64,000 bases of DNA from JAENVT01 sp963720775 (GCA_963720775.1 CAVRGR010000006.1:620001-684000), one strand, 5' to 3'. Counted from the stretch's first letter, positions 25,209 to 34,542 are shown. The notes: a model not told the origin generated them from the letters alone. Numbers and translations are program-made.

Positions 25209-26264
25209 TCACGCGGGCTCGGTCGTGCTGTCGCGAACGATCAGCTCTGTCGGCAGCAGCACGTGGCGCACTCGACTGCTCGCACCCGTTCGAGCGCGCT
25301 CGATGGCGGCGGTCAGCGCGGCCGCTGCAGCGTGGCCCTTTGCTGCCACGTCCTGGCGCACGGTCGTGAGCGCGGGGCGCATGCGTCGGGCGAGGGGATT
25401 GTCGTCGAAACCGACGACGGACAGATCCTCGGGTACGCGTAGGCCGCGTGCCTGTGCGGCCTGAACGATCCCGTAGGCGATCACATCGCTGAAGCACAGG
25501 ATCGCAGTCGGCGGATCGACGCTGTCGAGCAGCAGCGGTGGGGCTTCATCTCCGCCGCCTTGGTCCACCGCTCGTTGCTGGACGACCCTCGGTCTGATGT
25601 CAGCGGCATCGAGCGCGTCGAACCACCCCAGCATGCGCTGCTTCTGGACGTGAACCGTCGAGGCTCCGATCGGGTCGGTGACGATTCCCGGCATCGCATC
25701 CCGGTTCTGGGTCACGATGTCGATGCGGCGATGTCCGAGGTCGACCAGGTGCTGTGCGGCGGCTCTGGCGCCGGCCCGGTCGTCGATGTTGATGCTGGCG
25801 ATGCCGGGCACGCTCACCTGATCGACGTACACCAGTGGCAGCTTGCGCCGTTTGAGCCACTCGATCGCCGTCGACTCGGTGTTGCAGGAATAGACGAGAG
25901 CACCGTCCATCGGCACGTCGCGTGCCGGGACCACGTTCTGCTGATCCGACGCGGACAGCAAGGTGAGGGAAAAGCCCGTTGGGGCGAGCTCTTCGGCGAT
26001 GGCTCCGAGGAACGTCGTGGCAACCTCATCGGTGAACGCAAGACTCAACGAGTCGGTGAGCAGCACCCCGACCGCACCCGCCGTGCCCCTCGCCAGAGCA
26101 CGCGCCGCCGGATCAGGACCGGCGTAGCCCAGCTCCTCGGCTGCCATCAGGATGCGCCCGCGGAGATCGGCCGATAGCTGGTCGGGTCGGGAGAACGCGT
26201 TCGACACCGTCATACGACTGACGCCGACTCGGTCGGCGATCGTTTGCAGCGTCACTCGCACCAT
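25209..26264 (-). CDS. LacI-family transcriptional regulator
   Basis: A 351-residue LacI/GalR protein. The N-terminal helix-turn-helix reads VTLQTIADRVGVSRMTVSNAF (about 3-23) with a hinge GRILMAAEELGYAGPDPAAR. A periplasmic-binding-type effector domain follows, with MDGALVYSC, the GHRRIDIV region and VVGFDDNPLARRMRPALTTVRQD. The start at 26264 has only a weak ribosome-binding site. A small gene (26310-26528) lies 45 bases upstream on the same strand behind a strong promoter, so the two may be co-transcribed. No sugar transporter or enzyme gene is adjacent, so the effector is unknown. Confidence 0.85.
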   Translation of the reverse strand: MVRVTLQTIADRVGVSRMTVSNAFSRPDQLSADLRGRILMAAEELGYAGPDPAARALARGTAGAVGVLLTDSLSLAFTDEVATTFLGAIAEELAPTGFSLTLLSASDQQNVVPARDVPMDGALVYSCNTESTAIEWLKRRKLPLVYVDQVSVPGIASINIDDRAGARAAAQHLVDLGHRRIDIVTQNRDAMPGIVTDPIGASTVHVQKQRMLGWFDALDAADIRPRVVQQRAVDQGGGDEAPPLLLDSVDPPTAILCFSDVIAYGIVQAAQARGLRVPEDLSVVGFDDNPLARRMRPALTTVRQDVAAKGHAAAAALTAAIERARTGASSRVRHVLLPTELIVRDSTTEPA

Positions 26265-26309
26265 CCCCTGATTCTGGCCCATGATTCTGGCCAGGATGGT
26301 CATCGAAAC

Positions 26310-26528
26310 CTAGGGGGACGTGCATTCCGCGGCGTATGGGGCCGGGCGGATCTCGCGGATCTGCACGGTGGGGCGGCCGATCTGCCGGCGCAGGTAGGCA
26401 CCCGCACGCCGTACGCGGTGGCGCGGCTCGGTGTGTGGCTCCACGGGGGCATTCGGTAGAGCACTGTTGGCGAGGCCGCGAACCGAGCCTCTCGAGAACA
26501 TGTGGGCCACGGTCATGAACGGTTCCAC
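26310..26528 (-). CDS. Small basic protein of unknown function
   Basis: A 72-residue frame starting at a GTG that is five bases after a GGAGG and about 35 bases after a strong sigma-70-type promoter; the upstream in-frame TTG at 26540 overlaps that ribosome-binding site. The sequence contains RGLANSALPNAPVEPHTEPR, then an Arg-rich helix (RHRVRRAGAYLRRQIG) and a Pro/Ala-rich tail. It has one Cys and no membrane segment. I do not recognise a family. The promoter and ribosome-binding site are the main reasons to accept it. It precedes the LacI gene. Confidence 0.55.
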   Translation of the reverse strand: MEPFMTVAHMFSRGSVRGLANSALPNAPVEPHTEPRHRVRRAGAYLRRQIGRPTVQIREIRPAPYAAECTSP

Positions 26529-26559
26529 GACTTCCTCCAATCGTCTAGAGTTACTATAT

Positions 26560-26592
26560 CGGTACAGTATCTCTATCGACTGTACCGGTCAA
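26560..26592 (-). promoter_or_regulatory. Sigma-70-type promoter overlapped by a palindromic operator
   Basis: On the minus strand TTGACC (26592-26587), 17 bases, TACTGT (26569-26564). A perfect inverted repeat, CGGTACAGT and ACTGTACCG with a 10-base spacer (26560-26587), covers the spacer and -10 box. This geometry fits repression by steric blocking. It would control the small protein and perhaps the LacI gene. Confidence 0.65.
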
Positions 26593-26629
26593 GTAATTAC
26601 CGATCAGGTGTGACGAACGGCTCGCCTGG

Positions 26630-27835
26630 CTACTGAGACGCCCCGCGGGCCGGCATCGAGTCGGCTGGTTGGCTGAAGTTGTCGGGAAGGGTGAGCTGCT
26701 CGCGCGCTCGCTCCTGACGCACGGCGGTGACGACGACTTGCAGCGCTCCCGACACGGGGACTGCCAGCAGTGCCCCGACGACACCGAACAACTCGACTGC
26801 CACCAACACGCTGAGGAGGATCACCAGCGGGTTGACGTTGACCTTGCGAGCCATGATCCATGGATAGATCAGGCCGTTCTCCACTTGTTGATAGACCACG
26901 AAGAAGATCACCGAGATCACGCCCGCCGTGGGGTTGTGCAGATAGGCGGCGATGACGCACACCACGGCGCCGAGCGTGGCACCCACCATCGGGATGAGGT
27001 CGGCGACGGCGACGAACAGGGCGAGTACAACAGGGCTGGGTACGCCCAGCATGAGGAGGCAGCCGAACGCAGCAACGCCAGCAATCACGCTGACGATCAG
27101 ATTGCCGATGACGTACCCGCTGACTGCGGCAGCCGCGTCGGTGGCGATCCGTTGCGCCGGGGCACGCCGTCGAAGAGGGATGATGTTCATCGCTGTTCGG
27201 CTCATTGCCGCCGACTGAGCAAGGAACAGGAACGTGATGAGCGTGATGGTGACGAACGCAAACGCGGCGCTGGCCACTGCTTGGGCGGCCTCGAATCGCG
27301 AGTCACTCAGCTTGGCAGCCGCTCGAGTGAGCTTGGCTTCGTTGCTCTTGACGTAGCTCTCGATGTGGAGCCGTTGGACGATGTGCCCGACCGGCCCTTT
27401 GCCGTTGGCGGCGTCGTGGACCGTGCCGGGCAGGTCGGTGATGATCGTGACGAGCTGCGTTCTGACCGGCATCACGAACAGGGCGATCACGCCGAGCGAG
27501 ACGAGCAAGGTCGACAGCACCACGACACCCGTGGCGAGTGTGCGCCGGCCGCCGAGGCGGCGATCGACCCGGCTCACGAGCGGGGCGAGGACCACCGCCA
27601 TGAAGCCGGCAACCGCGATCCACATGAGGATCCGCGCCGCGGCCAGGAGGACGACGATCAGCACGTAGGTCAGCAGGACGACACCTACCGTCGCGATGAT
27701 GGTTCGCCATGGCACATCCGACCAGGTTGCGACCCGACCGGGGGTGTTGGTCTCGACACGATCTTGGTTGGTAGGTACGTTGGTTCCTGGGATGTAGAGG
27801 CCGTCGCGCTTCGGCGCCTCCGTCATGTTGTGCAC
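26630..27835 (-). CDS. AI-2E family (PerM-like) transporter
   Basis: A 401-residue membrane protein of the AI-2E/PerM family with about eight helices. A 45-residue hydrophilic N-terminus is followed by two pairs of helices, an extracellular helical region around 140-190, and the conserved second half (YVIGNLIVSVIAGVAAF; VADLIPMVGATLGAVV; FFVVYQQVENGLIYPWIM). Family members export autoinducer-2 or act in sodium/proton or stress tolerance; the role here is open. The GTG at 27835 has a spaced AAGGGAAGG ahead of it, whereas the ATG at 27826 is further away. A SigB-like site lies directly upstream. Confidence 0.82.
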   Translation of the reverse strand: MHNMTEAPKRDGLYIPGTNVPTNQDRVETNTPGRVATWSDVPWRTIIATVGVVLLTYVLIVVLLAAARILMWIAVAGFMAVVLAPLVSRVDRRLGGRRTLATGVVVLSTLLVSLGVIALFVMPVRTQLVTIITDLPGTVHDAANGKGPVGHIVQRLHIESYVKSNEAKLTRAAAKLSDSRFEAAQAVASAAFAFVTITLITFLFLAQSAAMSRTAMNIIPLRRRAPAQRIATDAAAAVSGYVIGNLIVSVIAGVAAFGCLLMLGVPSPVVLALFVAVADLIPMVGATLGAVVCVIAAYLHNPTAGVISVIFFVVYQQVENGLIYPWIMARKVNVNPLVILLSVLVAVELFGVVGALLAVPVSGALQVVVTAVRQERAREQLTLPDNFSQPADSMPARGASQ

Positions 27836-27844
27836 GGTTCAAAC

Positions 27845-27870
27845 CTTCCCTTCGACTCAACGGTTGAAAC
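27845..27870 (-). promoter_or_regulatory. SigB-like promoter of the AI-2E family gene
   Basis: On the minus strand GTTTCA, 14 bases, GGGAAG. The -10 box deviates from GGGTA and overlaps the likely ribosome-binding site, so this is the weakest of the eight listed sites. Confidence 0.4.
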
Positions 27871-27880
27871 GGCAGCGTGG

Positions 27881-28561
27881 CTATCTGATCAGGTTGCCGA
27901 CCACGTTGATGACCACGCCGACGATGACGGTACCGAAGAGGTACGACAACAGCGCATGACGAATCACGGCACGACGAATGGTGCGTTGGGCAATGCCGGT
28001 GTCGGAAACCTGGAACGTCATGCCGACAGTGAAGGCGAAGTAGACGAAGTCCAGATAGTCGGGCGGATCGTCCAACTTGGAATTGTCCAACTTGGGGAAG
28101 ACGATTCCTCCAGGCGGTGCGCTGTAGTAGAGGTGTGCGTAGCGCAGGGCGAACAGGGTGTGGACAGTGAACCAGGACAGGAACACCGTGAACACGGCGA
28201 CGCCGGTGAGCACCGAAGACACGACCCCAGCGTGAGTTCTGGCGTGGCCCAGGCCGAGGACGACTCCGACAAGACTGACAAAGCTGGCAACGACCATGAT
28301 CAGGTTGACGGCCGCCCGGCTGTCATCCTCACGGGTGGTCACCTCCTGCGTCGATCCGGCGTCGAGGACCGACATGAACGCCCACACTGACCCGGCCACG
28401 AACGCGGCGGCCACATCCCAGCCCGCCAGCACACTGAGCTGCCACGGGAGGAAGAAGGCTGTTGCCACCGCGGTGCCGCCGCCGAGCACAGCGGCGATCA
28501 GCAGACGCCGGCGCTGATCCAATTGGACCGACGCTGTTGCGAGGCGGTTCCCGTGAGACAT
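27881..28561 (-). CDS. DUF1345 membrane protein
   Basis: A 226-residue membrane protein with five or six hydrophobic segments. The second half carries the DUF1345 signature region LDDPPDYLDFVYFAFTVGMT followed by FQVSDTGI, and a C-terminal membrane helix YLFGTVIVGVVINVV. Function is unknown. I use the ATG at 28561 (MSHGNRL), with GAAGG nine bases upstream; in-frame starts at 28585 and 28645 would add 8 or 28 residues. It precedes the AI-2E gene on the same strand by 45 bases and is divergent from the gene at 28710. Confidence 0.75.
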   Translation of the reverse strand: MSHGNRLATASVQLDQRRRLLIAAVLGGGTAVATAFFLPWQLSVLAGWDVAAAFVAGSVWAFMSVLDAGSTQEVTTREDDSRAAVNLIMVVASFVSLVGVVLGLGHARTHAGVVSSVLTGVAVFTVFLSWFTVHTLFALRYAHLYYSAPPGGIVFPKLDNSKLDDPPDYLDFVYFAFTVGMTFQVSDTGIAQRTIRRAVIRHALLSYLFGTVIVGVVINVVGNLIR

Positions 28562-28617
28562 CACTGGGTGCCTTCGAAGCGGCATACCCGCAGCGTACTT
28601 GGGCGGCTTCGTCGCCG

Positions 28618-28643
28618 GTTTAGACCTCAGGTGCATCGGGTAC
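28618..28643 (+). promoter_or_regulatory. SigB-type promoter of the four-helix membrane protein
   Basis: GTTTAG, 14 bases, GGGTAC on the plus strand, with the -10 box 66 bases before the ATG at 28710. A close match to the SigB/SigF consensus. Confidence 0.65.
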
Positions 28644-28709
28644 ACCGCTGGCGCAGGTCGTCCATCGACTGTTGACCAGATCCCAAATCATCTCCCAAGG
28701 AGAAGTGTC

Positions 28710-29279
28710 ATGACGTTCACTGAAGGTCCTACTCACGAGCGGAGCGACGTCTTCGTTCAGCCTCCGCAGACGTCGGCCGTTGTCGAATCGCCCGTCGACG
28801 AGGCGCCTGTCAGCCAAGTTGTCGTGCCGGCGGTGTCGACGGGCAGCGGCCAGGTGCGCACGGCCTACGCGTCGCGCTACGCCCCCGACGCGGTCATTGC
28901 TGCGCTGGCCGGTCTGGTGCTGTTGGTCGTGGGGCTGATCGCAATCGTGCGCGGGGGCTTCGACGGCCCCATGTCGACCCCCGTGGTCAGCGTGCTCGGT
29001 TTCACGCATACGACGACTCTCGGCCTGATCGAGATCGGCATCGGCCTGTGTCTGCTGCTGAGCGGCGCTGCACGTTCCCGAACGGGAGAGGTGTTCTTCG
29101 GGGCGGTCCTGGGCATTGGCGCCTTCGTCGGCGCAGTTCAGACCGAATCGTTCAAGAAGTCGCTGGCGCTCGAGTCTGGCATGGCCTGGCTGGCCGTGTG
29201 CGGTGCGATCGTCGTGGTGTTGTCCGCGATGCTGATGCCTCGCTTTGCTCGGCAGTCGACCACCATCTCCAACGTCTGA
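28710..29279 (+). CDS. Four-helix membrane protein of unknown function
   Basis: A 189-residue protein. The first 65 residues are hydrophilic and Val/Ser-rich; the C-terminal 120 hold four hydrophobic helices (AVIAALAGLVLLVVGLIAIV, TLGLIEIGIGLCLLLSG, EVFFGAVLGIGAFVGAV and AWLAVCGAIVVVLSAML). This resembles small DUF4383-like membrane proteins but I cannot assign a family. An AAGGAG ribosome-binding site sets the start. A SigB-type promoter lies upstream and a stable hairpin downstream, so it is a single-gene, probably stress-induced transcript. Confidence 0.7.
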   Translation: MTFTEGPTHERSDVFVQPPQTSAVVESPVDEAPVSQVVVPAVSTGSGQVRTAYASRYAPDAVIAALAGLVLLVVGLIAIVRGGFDGPMSTPVVSVLGFTHTTTLGLIEIGIGLCLLLSGAARSRTGEVFFGAVLGIGAFVGAVQTESFKKSLALESGMAWLAVCGAIVVVLSAMLMPRFARQSTTISNV

Positions 29280-29294
29280 CACCACAGGCTGCAG

Positions 29295-29329
29295 CGCCCG
29301 CGTCGCGACTCACGGTCGTGGCGCGGGCG
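29295..29329. terminator. Hairpin after the four-helix membrane protein gene
   Basis: CGCCCGCG and CGCGGGCG form a perfect 8-base stem that continues with GCGAC/GTCGT pairing inside. It starts 15 bases after the stop at 29279 and ends 48 bases before the next gene. There is no U-tract. Confidence 0.5.
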
Positions 29330-29377
29330 TCTCGCGTGCACGACCCCGATTCGTGCACACTGTGCGAAAGTTGACGC

Positions 29378-32237
29378 ATGGATGGAACTGCGCCTCCGGC
29401 GGAGCCGTGGCTGCGTGATGCCGCCGACGTCGCCGCGGAGTTGGCCACTGATCTCCGAAGCGGGCTGACGAACGTCGAGGCGACGGCCCGTTTGGAGCGT
29501 CATGGGCAGAACCGTCTCGATGAAGCTCCGTCGACATCGGGCTGGCGCAGGTTCGTGTCCCAGTTCATCGATCCACTCATCTATCTGTTGTTGTTCGCGG
29601 TCGTGGTGGCCTTCGTCGCCTGGCTGCTCGATGATCGCAAGGGCGTTCCCTACGACGTGATCGTCATTCTGGCGATCGTGATCCTCAACGCCGTTCTCGG
29701 TTACGTGCAGGAAGCGCGCGCCGAGCATGCCGTAGCCGCGTTGCAACGAATGTCGGCGGTCTCCGCTTCTGTGCGCCGTGACGGCCGCGAAGAACGCGTT
29801 CCCTCCGCCGATGTCGTGCCAGGCGATGTGCTGGTGCTCTCCGAAGGAGACGCCGTTGCGGCCGACGCCCGGCTTGTGGAAGCTGGGTCGCTGACGGTCG
29901 CCGAAGCATCGTTGACCGGCGAGAGCGAACCTGTGCTGAAGGCCACGGCCGCACTGAGTGCCCCGACTGGGGTTGCCGATCGCATCAACATGGTGTTCAA
30001 CGGAACGGCGGTGACCCGCGGGCGCGGCACGGCTGTGGTGACCGCGACCGGCATGAACACCGAGATGGGCACCATCGCCCTGCTCCTCGGTCGTACGGAG
30101 AAACGCCGCACGCCTCTGCAACGCGAGGTGGATCTGATCGGGCGCATGCTGGGTGTGGCCATCGTGATCATCGCGATCGTCGTGATGGGCGCGATCCTGC
30201 TGACCGACGACGTCAGGCATCTCCACGACCTCATCGATGTGTTGCTGATCGGGGTCTCGCTCGCCGTCGCCGCCGTTCCGGAGGGCCTGCCGGCGATCCT
30301 CTCGGTCGTCCTCGCTCTCGGCGTGCAGCGCATGGCGCGACGGCACGCCATCGTCAAGAAGTTGTCGTCGGTGGAGACGCTGGGCGCGGCCTCGGTGGTG
30401 TGCTCCGACAAGACAGGAACCTTGACCAAGAACGAGATGACCATCGAGACGATCGTCACCGCCTCGGCCGAGGTGACCCTCACCGGCACGGGCTACCAGC
30501 CGCTCGGTGAGCTGCAGATCGACGGCAAACCCATGATTGACCCGGTCGTCCTCGAGGAGGTCCGCGCCGTGCTCGGCGGAGGGAGCCTCGTAAATCACGC
30601 GGTGTTGCGCGAGACCACGCACGGATGGGTGATCCACGGAGATCCGACCGAGGCCGCGTTCTTGGTCGCCGAGGCCAAGATCGGGCTCACGGATCAGCGA
30701 GAGGCCCGCTTCGAGCGGGTCGGCGAGATCCCCTTCACCTCCGAACGAAAGATGATGACCACGCTGGCCGCGGACGCAGATCGAGCGGGTCGCATCGCGG
30801 TCGTCACCAAAGGCGCGCCCGACGTGTTGTTGATGCGCTGCACCCACGAACGCGTTGCCGGCGAGGTTCGTGAGCTCACAGGTGGCCGTCGGAGCGAGGT
30901 GTTGGCGATCGTCGAGCGGCTGGCCGACCGAGCCTTGCGAACCCTGGCAGTGGCATACCGGGATCTGCCTGATCGCCAGCGACCACTCGAGAACGAGTCG
31001 ACGGAGCAGGAACTCGTCTACCTCGGAATGGTCGGCATCATCGATCAACCGCGGCCGGAGGCGATCGTTGCGGTGAAGGAGGCGCGCGACGCGGGCATTC
31101 GGGTCCTGATGATCACGGGCGACCATCCGCGTACCGCGGCGCGCATCGCCGGAGATCTCGGCATCTCCGAACCCGGTGCCCGCGTGCTGAGCGGAAGCGA
31201 CATCGAGGCCCTCGGCGACGACGAGTTGCGAGTCGCGGTGAGGACCGTGTCAGTCTTCGCCCGCGTCTCGCCGGAGCACAAGCTTCGTATAGTCGCCGCG
31301 CTGCAAGCGGATCAGAACGTCGTCGCCATGACCGGTGATGGAGTCAACGACGCACCTGCTCTGAAGGCAGCCGACATCGGCGTGGCGATGGGCATCAATG
31401 GCACTGATGTGACCAAAGAAGCGGCCGACATGATCCTGGCCGACGACAACTTCGCCACGATCATCGTCGCCGTCGAAGAGGGGCGGGCGATCTTCGCCAA
31501 CATTCGCCGATTCCTTCGGTTCCTGCTGTCGTCGAACATCGGCGAGGTCTTCACGATGTTGTTCGGGGTGGTCTTCGCCGGGGCTTTGGGTCTGAAGGCA
31601 ACGGGTGAGGTGGTCGCCGTTCCACTGCTGGCGACGCAGATTCTGTGGGTCAACCTTCTGACGGACAGTGCACCGGCGTTGGCGATCGGTGTCGATCCGC
31701 CGCCCGACGACATCATGCTGCGTCTGCCTCGCCGACCCGACCATCGGGTGATCGATCGAGAGATGTGGATCGGCATCGTGTGGGTAGGTCTGGCGACGGC
31801 CCTGGTCACCCTGGCGGCTCTGGACATAGGTCTCGCCGGTGGCTTGGTCGGGGGTTCTGGCGACATCGTCGAAGGCAGGACGATGGCCCTCACCACGCTT
31901 GTCCTCGCCCAGTTGTTCAATGCCTTCAATGCCCGTTCGGATCGGGTCGAGCGCGTTCCACCGACTGTTCACGAACCGCATGCTGTGGGCAGCAGTCGGT
32001 GTCTCGACGGTGCTGCAGCTCGCCGTCGTTCAGCTCGGCTTCCTCAACGACGCCTTTGGCACAGCGCCGCTCTCGTTCGGCAACTGGATGATCTGCACGG
32101 GGCTGGCCAGCGTCGTCCTCTGGGCGGCCGAGGCGAAGAAGCTGCTCGGACGAGGCCTACGCAGCCGTCGTGCTCGGCACGCGATCGTCGCCTCGACTAG
32201 CCCGATTCCGACCGTCGTCGACGACAACGTACGCTGA
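29378..32237 (+). CDS. Calcium-type cation-transporting P-type ATPase, C-terminus frameshifted
   Basis: A PMR1/SERCA-like (P2A-type) ATPase. It has the N-terminal cation-ATPase segment, a first helix pair (LIYLLLFAVVVAFVAWLL), TGESEPV, the ion-binding VAAVPEGLPAILSVVLALGV, phosphorylation site CSDKTGTLTKNEMT, and the hinge TGDGVNDAPALKAADIGVAM. Read as is, the frame ends at 32200 after a nonsense tail following FNAFNARSD. One extra G at 31944-31946 explains this: without it the frame continues SSAFHRLFTNRMLWAAVGVS and LNDAFGTAPLSFGNW to a stop at 32237, restoring the last two helices (952 residues). The likely substrate is Ca2+, or Na+ or Mn2+. It overlaps the next gene on the other strand by 41 bases. 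Confidence 0.85.
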
Positions 32238-32623
32238 CTCGATGGTCGGCGACGTCGGTGACGACGTCATCCATCAACTGGCGCACGATGCCCAAGCCAC
32301 GACCGGAGACCTCGTGTGCGCCGGTGATGGTCCACATCTCGGGTGCCAGCAGCTGCTTCGGCGTTGCCGGTGCGCCGCCGACCACTTCGACCTCCCACCA
32401 GTGCGGGTCGGCGAAGTTGAAGACGATCTCCACCTCCGAACTCGCGCGTGTGCTCGATGACGTTGGTGACCAGTTCGCTCACGACCAGGGCGTAGTCATC
32501 GATGATGCCGATCGTGGCGCCTTGATCGTGCAGGACCTCGGCGATGAACTGGCGAGCTGCCCGCGCGCTCGCGGGAACTGCGACGAAGGTTCTGCGTTGG
32601 TTGTCGACGCTGCTGCCCTCCAT
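32197..32623 (-). pseudogene. RsbW-like ATP-binding protein, split by a one-base frameshift
   Basis: The first half reads AARQFIAEVLHDQG and the N-box ALVVSELVTNVIEHTREF. The homologous second half is in another frame: VEIVFNFADPHWWEVEVVGG, then the G2 box SGRGLGIVRQLMDDVVTDVAD, with a stop at 32197. Removing one base in GGAGGTGG (plus-strand 32433-32437) joins them into about 141 residues, normal for a HATPase_c_2 anti-sigma factor. The ATP-site motifs in both halves look intact. A SigB-type promoter lies upstream, so it may be part of a feedback loop on its own sigma factor. Confidence 0.75.
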
Positions 32624-32687
32624 GTCAATCGCAAGGATCGGCAGGTGTCAAGAAGTAGTCGTCAGAGCCCCAGCTCACTGCGAGGTG

Positions 32688-32714
32688 GTACCCCAGGTGG
32701 AGCCCCCGTTAAAC
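32688..32714 (-). promoter_or_regulatory. SigB-type promoter of the RsbW-like gene
   Basis: On the minus strand GTTTAA, 15 bases, GGGTAC. The -35 box is the exact consensus. The -10 box is 64 bases before the ATG at 32623. Confidence 0.6.
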
Positions 32715-32740
32715 CTGTGGGTCGCCGCCTTGCGGCTCGA

Positions 32741-34087
32741 TCATTCGTTCGGCCTGGCCATTGAGAGCAGCGCACTGACGGCCGCGGAGTCGTCCGCGCC
32801 GCCGCGTTCGTCGAGGAGCTCGGCGAGCGACACGCCTCGCGCGTCTGCCTGGTGCACCAGTTCGGCCGCCGCGTCATAGCCAATCCGTGGCGCCAACGCA
32901 GTGACGATCGCGGGTGACCGCTCGGCGTTGCGGCGCATACGCGTCTCGTCGACCTCCACCCCGCGGATGCAACGGGTGTCGAGCAGAGTCGTGGCGTTGG
33001 CGAGCAGGTGGATCGACGAGAGCAGGCAGCGAGCCGCAACCGGCATGGCCGTGTTGATCTGCAGCGTCGACAGTGTCGCCGCGAAGGTGATCGTTGCGTC
33101 GTTACCGACCACCTGGGCGGCGACCTGCTGCACCATCTCCGGAATGACGGGATTGACCTTCCCCGGCATGATCGAACTGCCGGCCTGGAGCGCAGGCAGC
33201 GTGATCTCACCGAGGCCGCCGTTCGGCCCGGACCCGAGAAGACGCAGATCGCCGGCGATCTTGTGCAGCGTGAGGGAGACGACCTTCATCGTGGCGCCGA
33301 CTTCGACGATGACGTCTTGGCTCGATTGCGCCTCGAAGTGGTTGTGCGCCTCGACGAAGGTGAACCCCGTCCGGGAAGTCAGACGTGCCGCGACGGCCGA
33401 TGCGAAACCGGCGGGCGCGTTCAGGCCGGTGCCAACCGCTGTTCCTCCGAGCGGCAACTCGGCGAGGCGCGGCAGGGTGGCCTTGATGCGCTCGGACGAC
33501 AACTCGATGCCTCGTGCCCACCCGCCAACCTCTTGTCCGAATGTCATCGGTACTGCATCCATGAGGTGAGTTCTGGCCATCTTGATGGTGTCGGAATGGC
33601 GGATCGACAGGTCGAGCAGTGAGACTCGCAGCGAGTCGAGCGCCGGCAGCAGCACGTCGGTGAGCTGTAGCGCTGCGGCGATGCGGGCTGCCGAGGGAAA
33701 GGTGTCGTTCGACGACTGGGAGGCGTTGACGTGATCGTTCGGATGCACAGGCTCGCCGAGCAACTCGGAGGCACGATGAGCAACGACCTCGTTCAGGTTC
33801 ATGTTGGTGCTGGTTCCCGAGCCGGTCTGGAAGATGTCGACGGGGAACTGATCCGACATCTCGCCGTTCACGATCTCGTCGGCGGCGCGGCCAATCGCCT
33901 CGGCGATCGGCATCGGCACGATGCCCAGTTCGCCGTTGACGGCAGCACATTCCGTCTTGATCATCGCCAGCGCCTGGATCATGGGCAGCGGTATCTGTTC
34001 GCCCGATACCGGGAAGTTGTCGATGGCTCGCTGGGTCTGCTCGCCCCAGCGATGCGCCGTCGAGACGTGTGCAGGAGGAGTGGCCAT
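32741..34087 (-). CDS. fumC: Fumarate hydratase class II
   Basis: A 448-residue fumarase of the aspartase/fumarase superfamily. It interconverts fumarate and malate in the citric acid cycle. Signature blocks are visible: SGTSTNMNLNEVVAHRA, NDHVNASQSSNDTFPSA, TFGQEVGGWARGIE, GGTAVGTGLNA and the catalytic loop GSSIMPGKVNP. The ATG at 34087 has an AGGAGG seven bases before it; the frame stays open to 34384 but there is no comparable site there. No other citric-acid-cycle gene is adjacent, and the gene lies between stress-type genes. Length is normal. Confidence 0.95.
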   Translation of the reverse strand: MATPPAHVSTAHRWGEQTQRAIDNFPVSGEQIPLPMIQALAMIKTECAAVNGELGIVPMPIAEAIGRAADEIVNGEMSDQFPVDIFQTGSGTSTNMNLNEVVAHRASELLGEPVHPNDHVNASQSSNDTFPSAARIAAALQLTDVLLPALDSLRVSLLDLSIRHSDTIKMARTHLMDAVPMTFGQEVGGWARGIELSSERIKATLPRLAELPLGGTAVGTGLNAPAGFASAVAARLTSRTGFTFVEAHNHFEAQSSQDVIVEVGATMKVVSLTLHKIAGDLRLLGSGPNGGLGEITLPALQAGSSIMPGKVNPVIPEMVQQVAAQVVGNDATITFAATLSTLQINTAMPVAARCLLSSIHLLANATTLLDTRCIRGVEVDETRMRRNAERSPAIVTALAPRIGYDAAAELVHQADARGVSLAELLDERGGADDSAAVSALLSMARPNE

Positions 34088-34175
34088 GGTGCTGCCTCCT
34101 TTCGAGTGTGCGCATTGCAAGTGTTCGCCGATGACGCTACCGACTGGTTGATCGGGTGATGGCGGCTGCCCGCGT

Positions 34176-34201
34176 GTTAGGGCGGGAGACAAATTGGGTA
34201 C
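34176..34201 (+). promoter_or_regulatory. SigB-type promoter of the 85-residue membrane protein
   Basis: GTTAGG, 14 bases, GGGTAC on the plus strand, with the -10 box 65 bases before the ATG at 34267. The -35 box has one change from GTTT. Confidence 0.55.
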
Positions 34202-34266
34202 AAAGACGACACTGCCCAGAGCGCGGGGAGAACTCTCCGCCGTGGTGAGACGAAAGTGAGCTTGAT

Positions 34267-34524
34267 ATGTCGAATGCCCTGAGAAGCGCTGCTGAGTCGA
34301 CTGCCCATGTGCTGTCGGATCTGGTCGACGAGGCACGAGACCTGGTCGAAGGGGCCCGCGATCGGATCGAAGATCTGCCACCACTCCGCGACCGCCGGCG
34401 GAGCAACAACAGACGATGGGTGGTCGTCGCGCTGGTTGCCGTCGGGGTGCTGGGGGTTGTGTTCGGTCGCTGGCGCCACCGCGAAGTCGCCGAGGTCAGC
34501 GACTCGAGCGCGGAGCGCGCCTGA
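34267..34524 (+). CDS. Small single-helix membrane protein
   Basis: An 85-residue protein. The first 45 residues form an amphipathic, charged helix (VLSDLVDEARDLVEGARDRI); one membrane helix follows, RWVVVALVAVGVLGVVFG (about 49-66), with a short charged tail. It resembles small stress-associated membrane proteins but has no named family that I recognise. A SigB-type promoter is upstream. The start has no strong ribosome-binding site but fits the composition of its neighbours. Confidence 0.65.
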   Translation: MSNALRSAAESTAHVLSDLVDEARDLVEGARDRIEDLPPLRDRRRSNNRRWVVVALVAVGVLGVVFGRWRHREVAEVSDSSAERA

Positions 34525-34542
34525 TGGAAAAGAGCCTTGCGG

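Noticed and set aside
26669..28390. 573-codon plus-strand open frame
   Set aside because: Antisense to the AI-2E and DUF1345 genes; composition is a His/Asp/Arg-rich shadow typical of high-GC antisense frames, with no motif.
29138..31126. 662-codon minus-strand open frame
   Set aside because: Antisense to the P-type ATPase, whose motifs are unmistakable on the plus strand.
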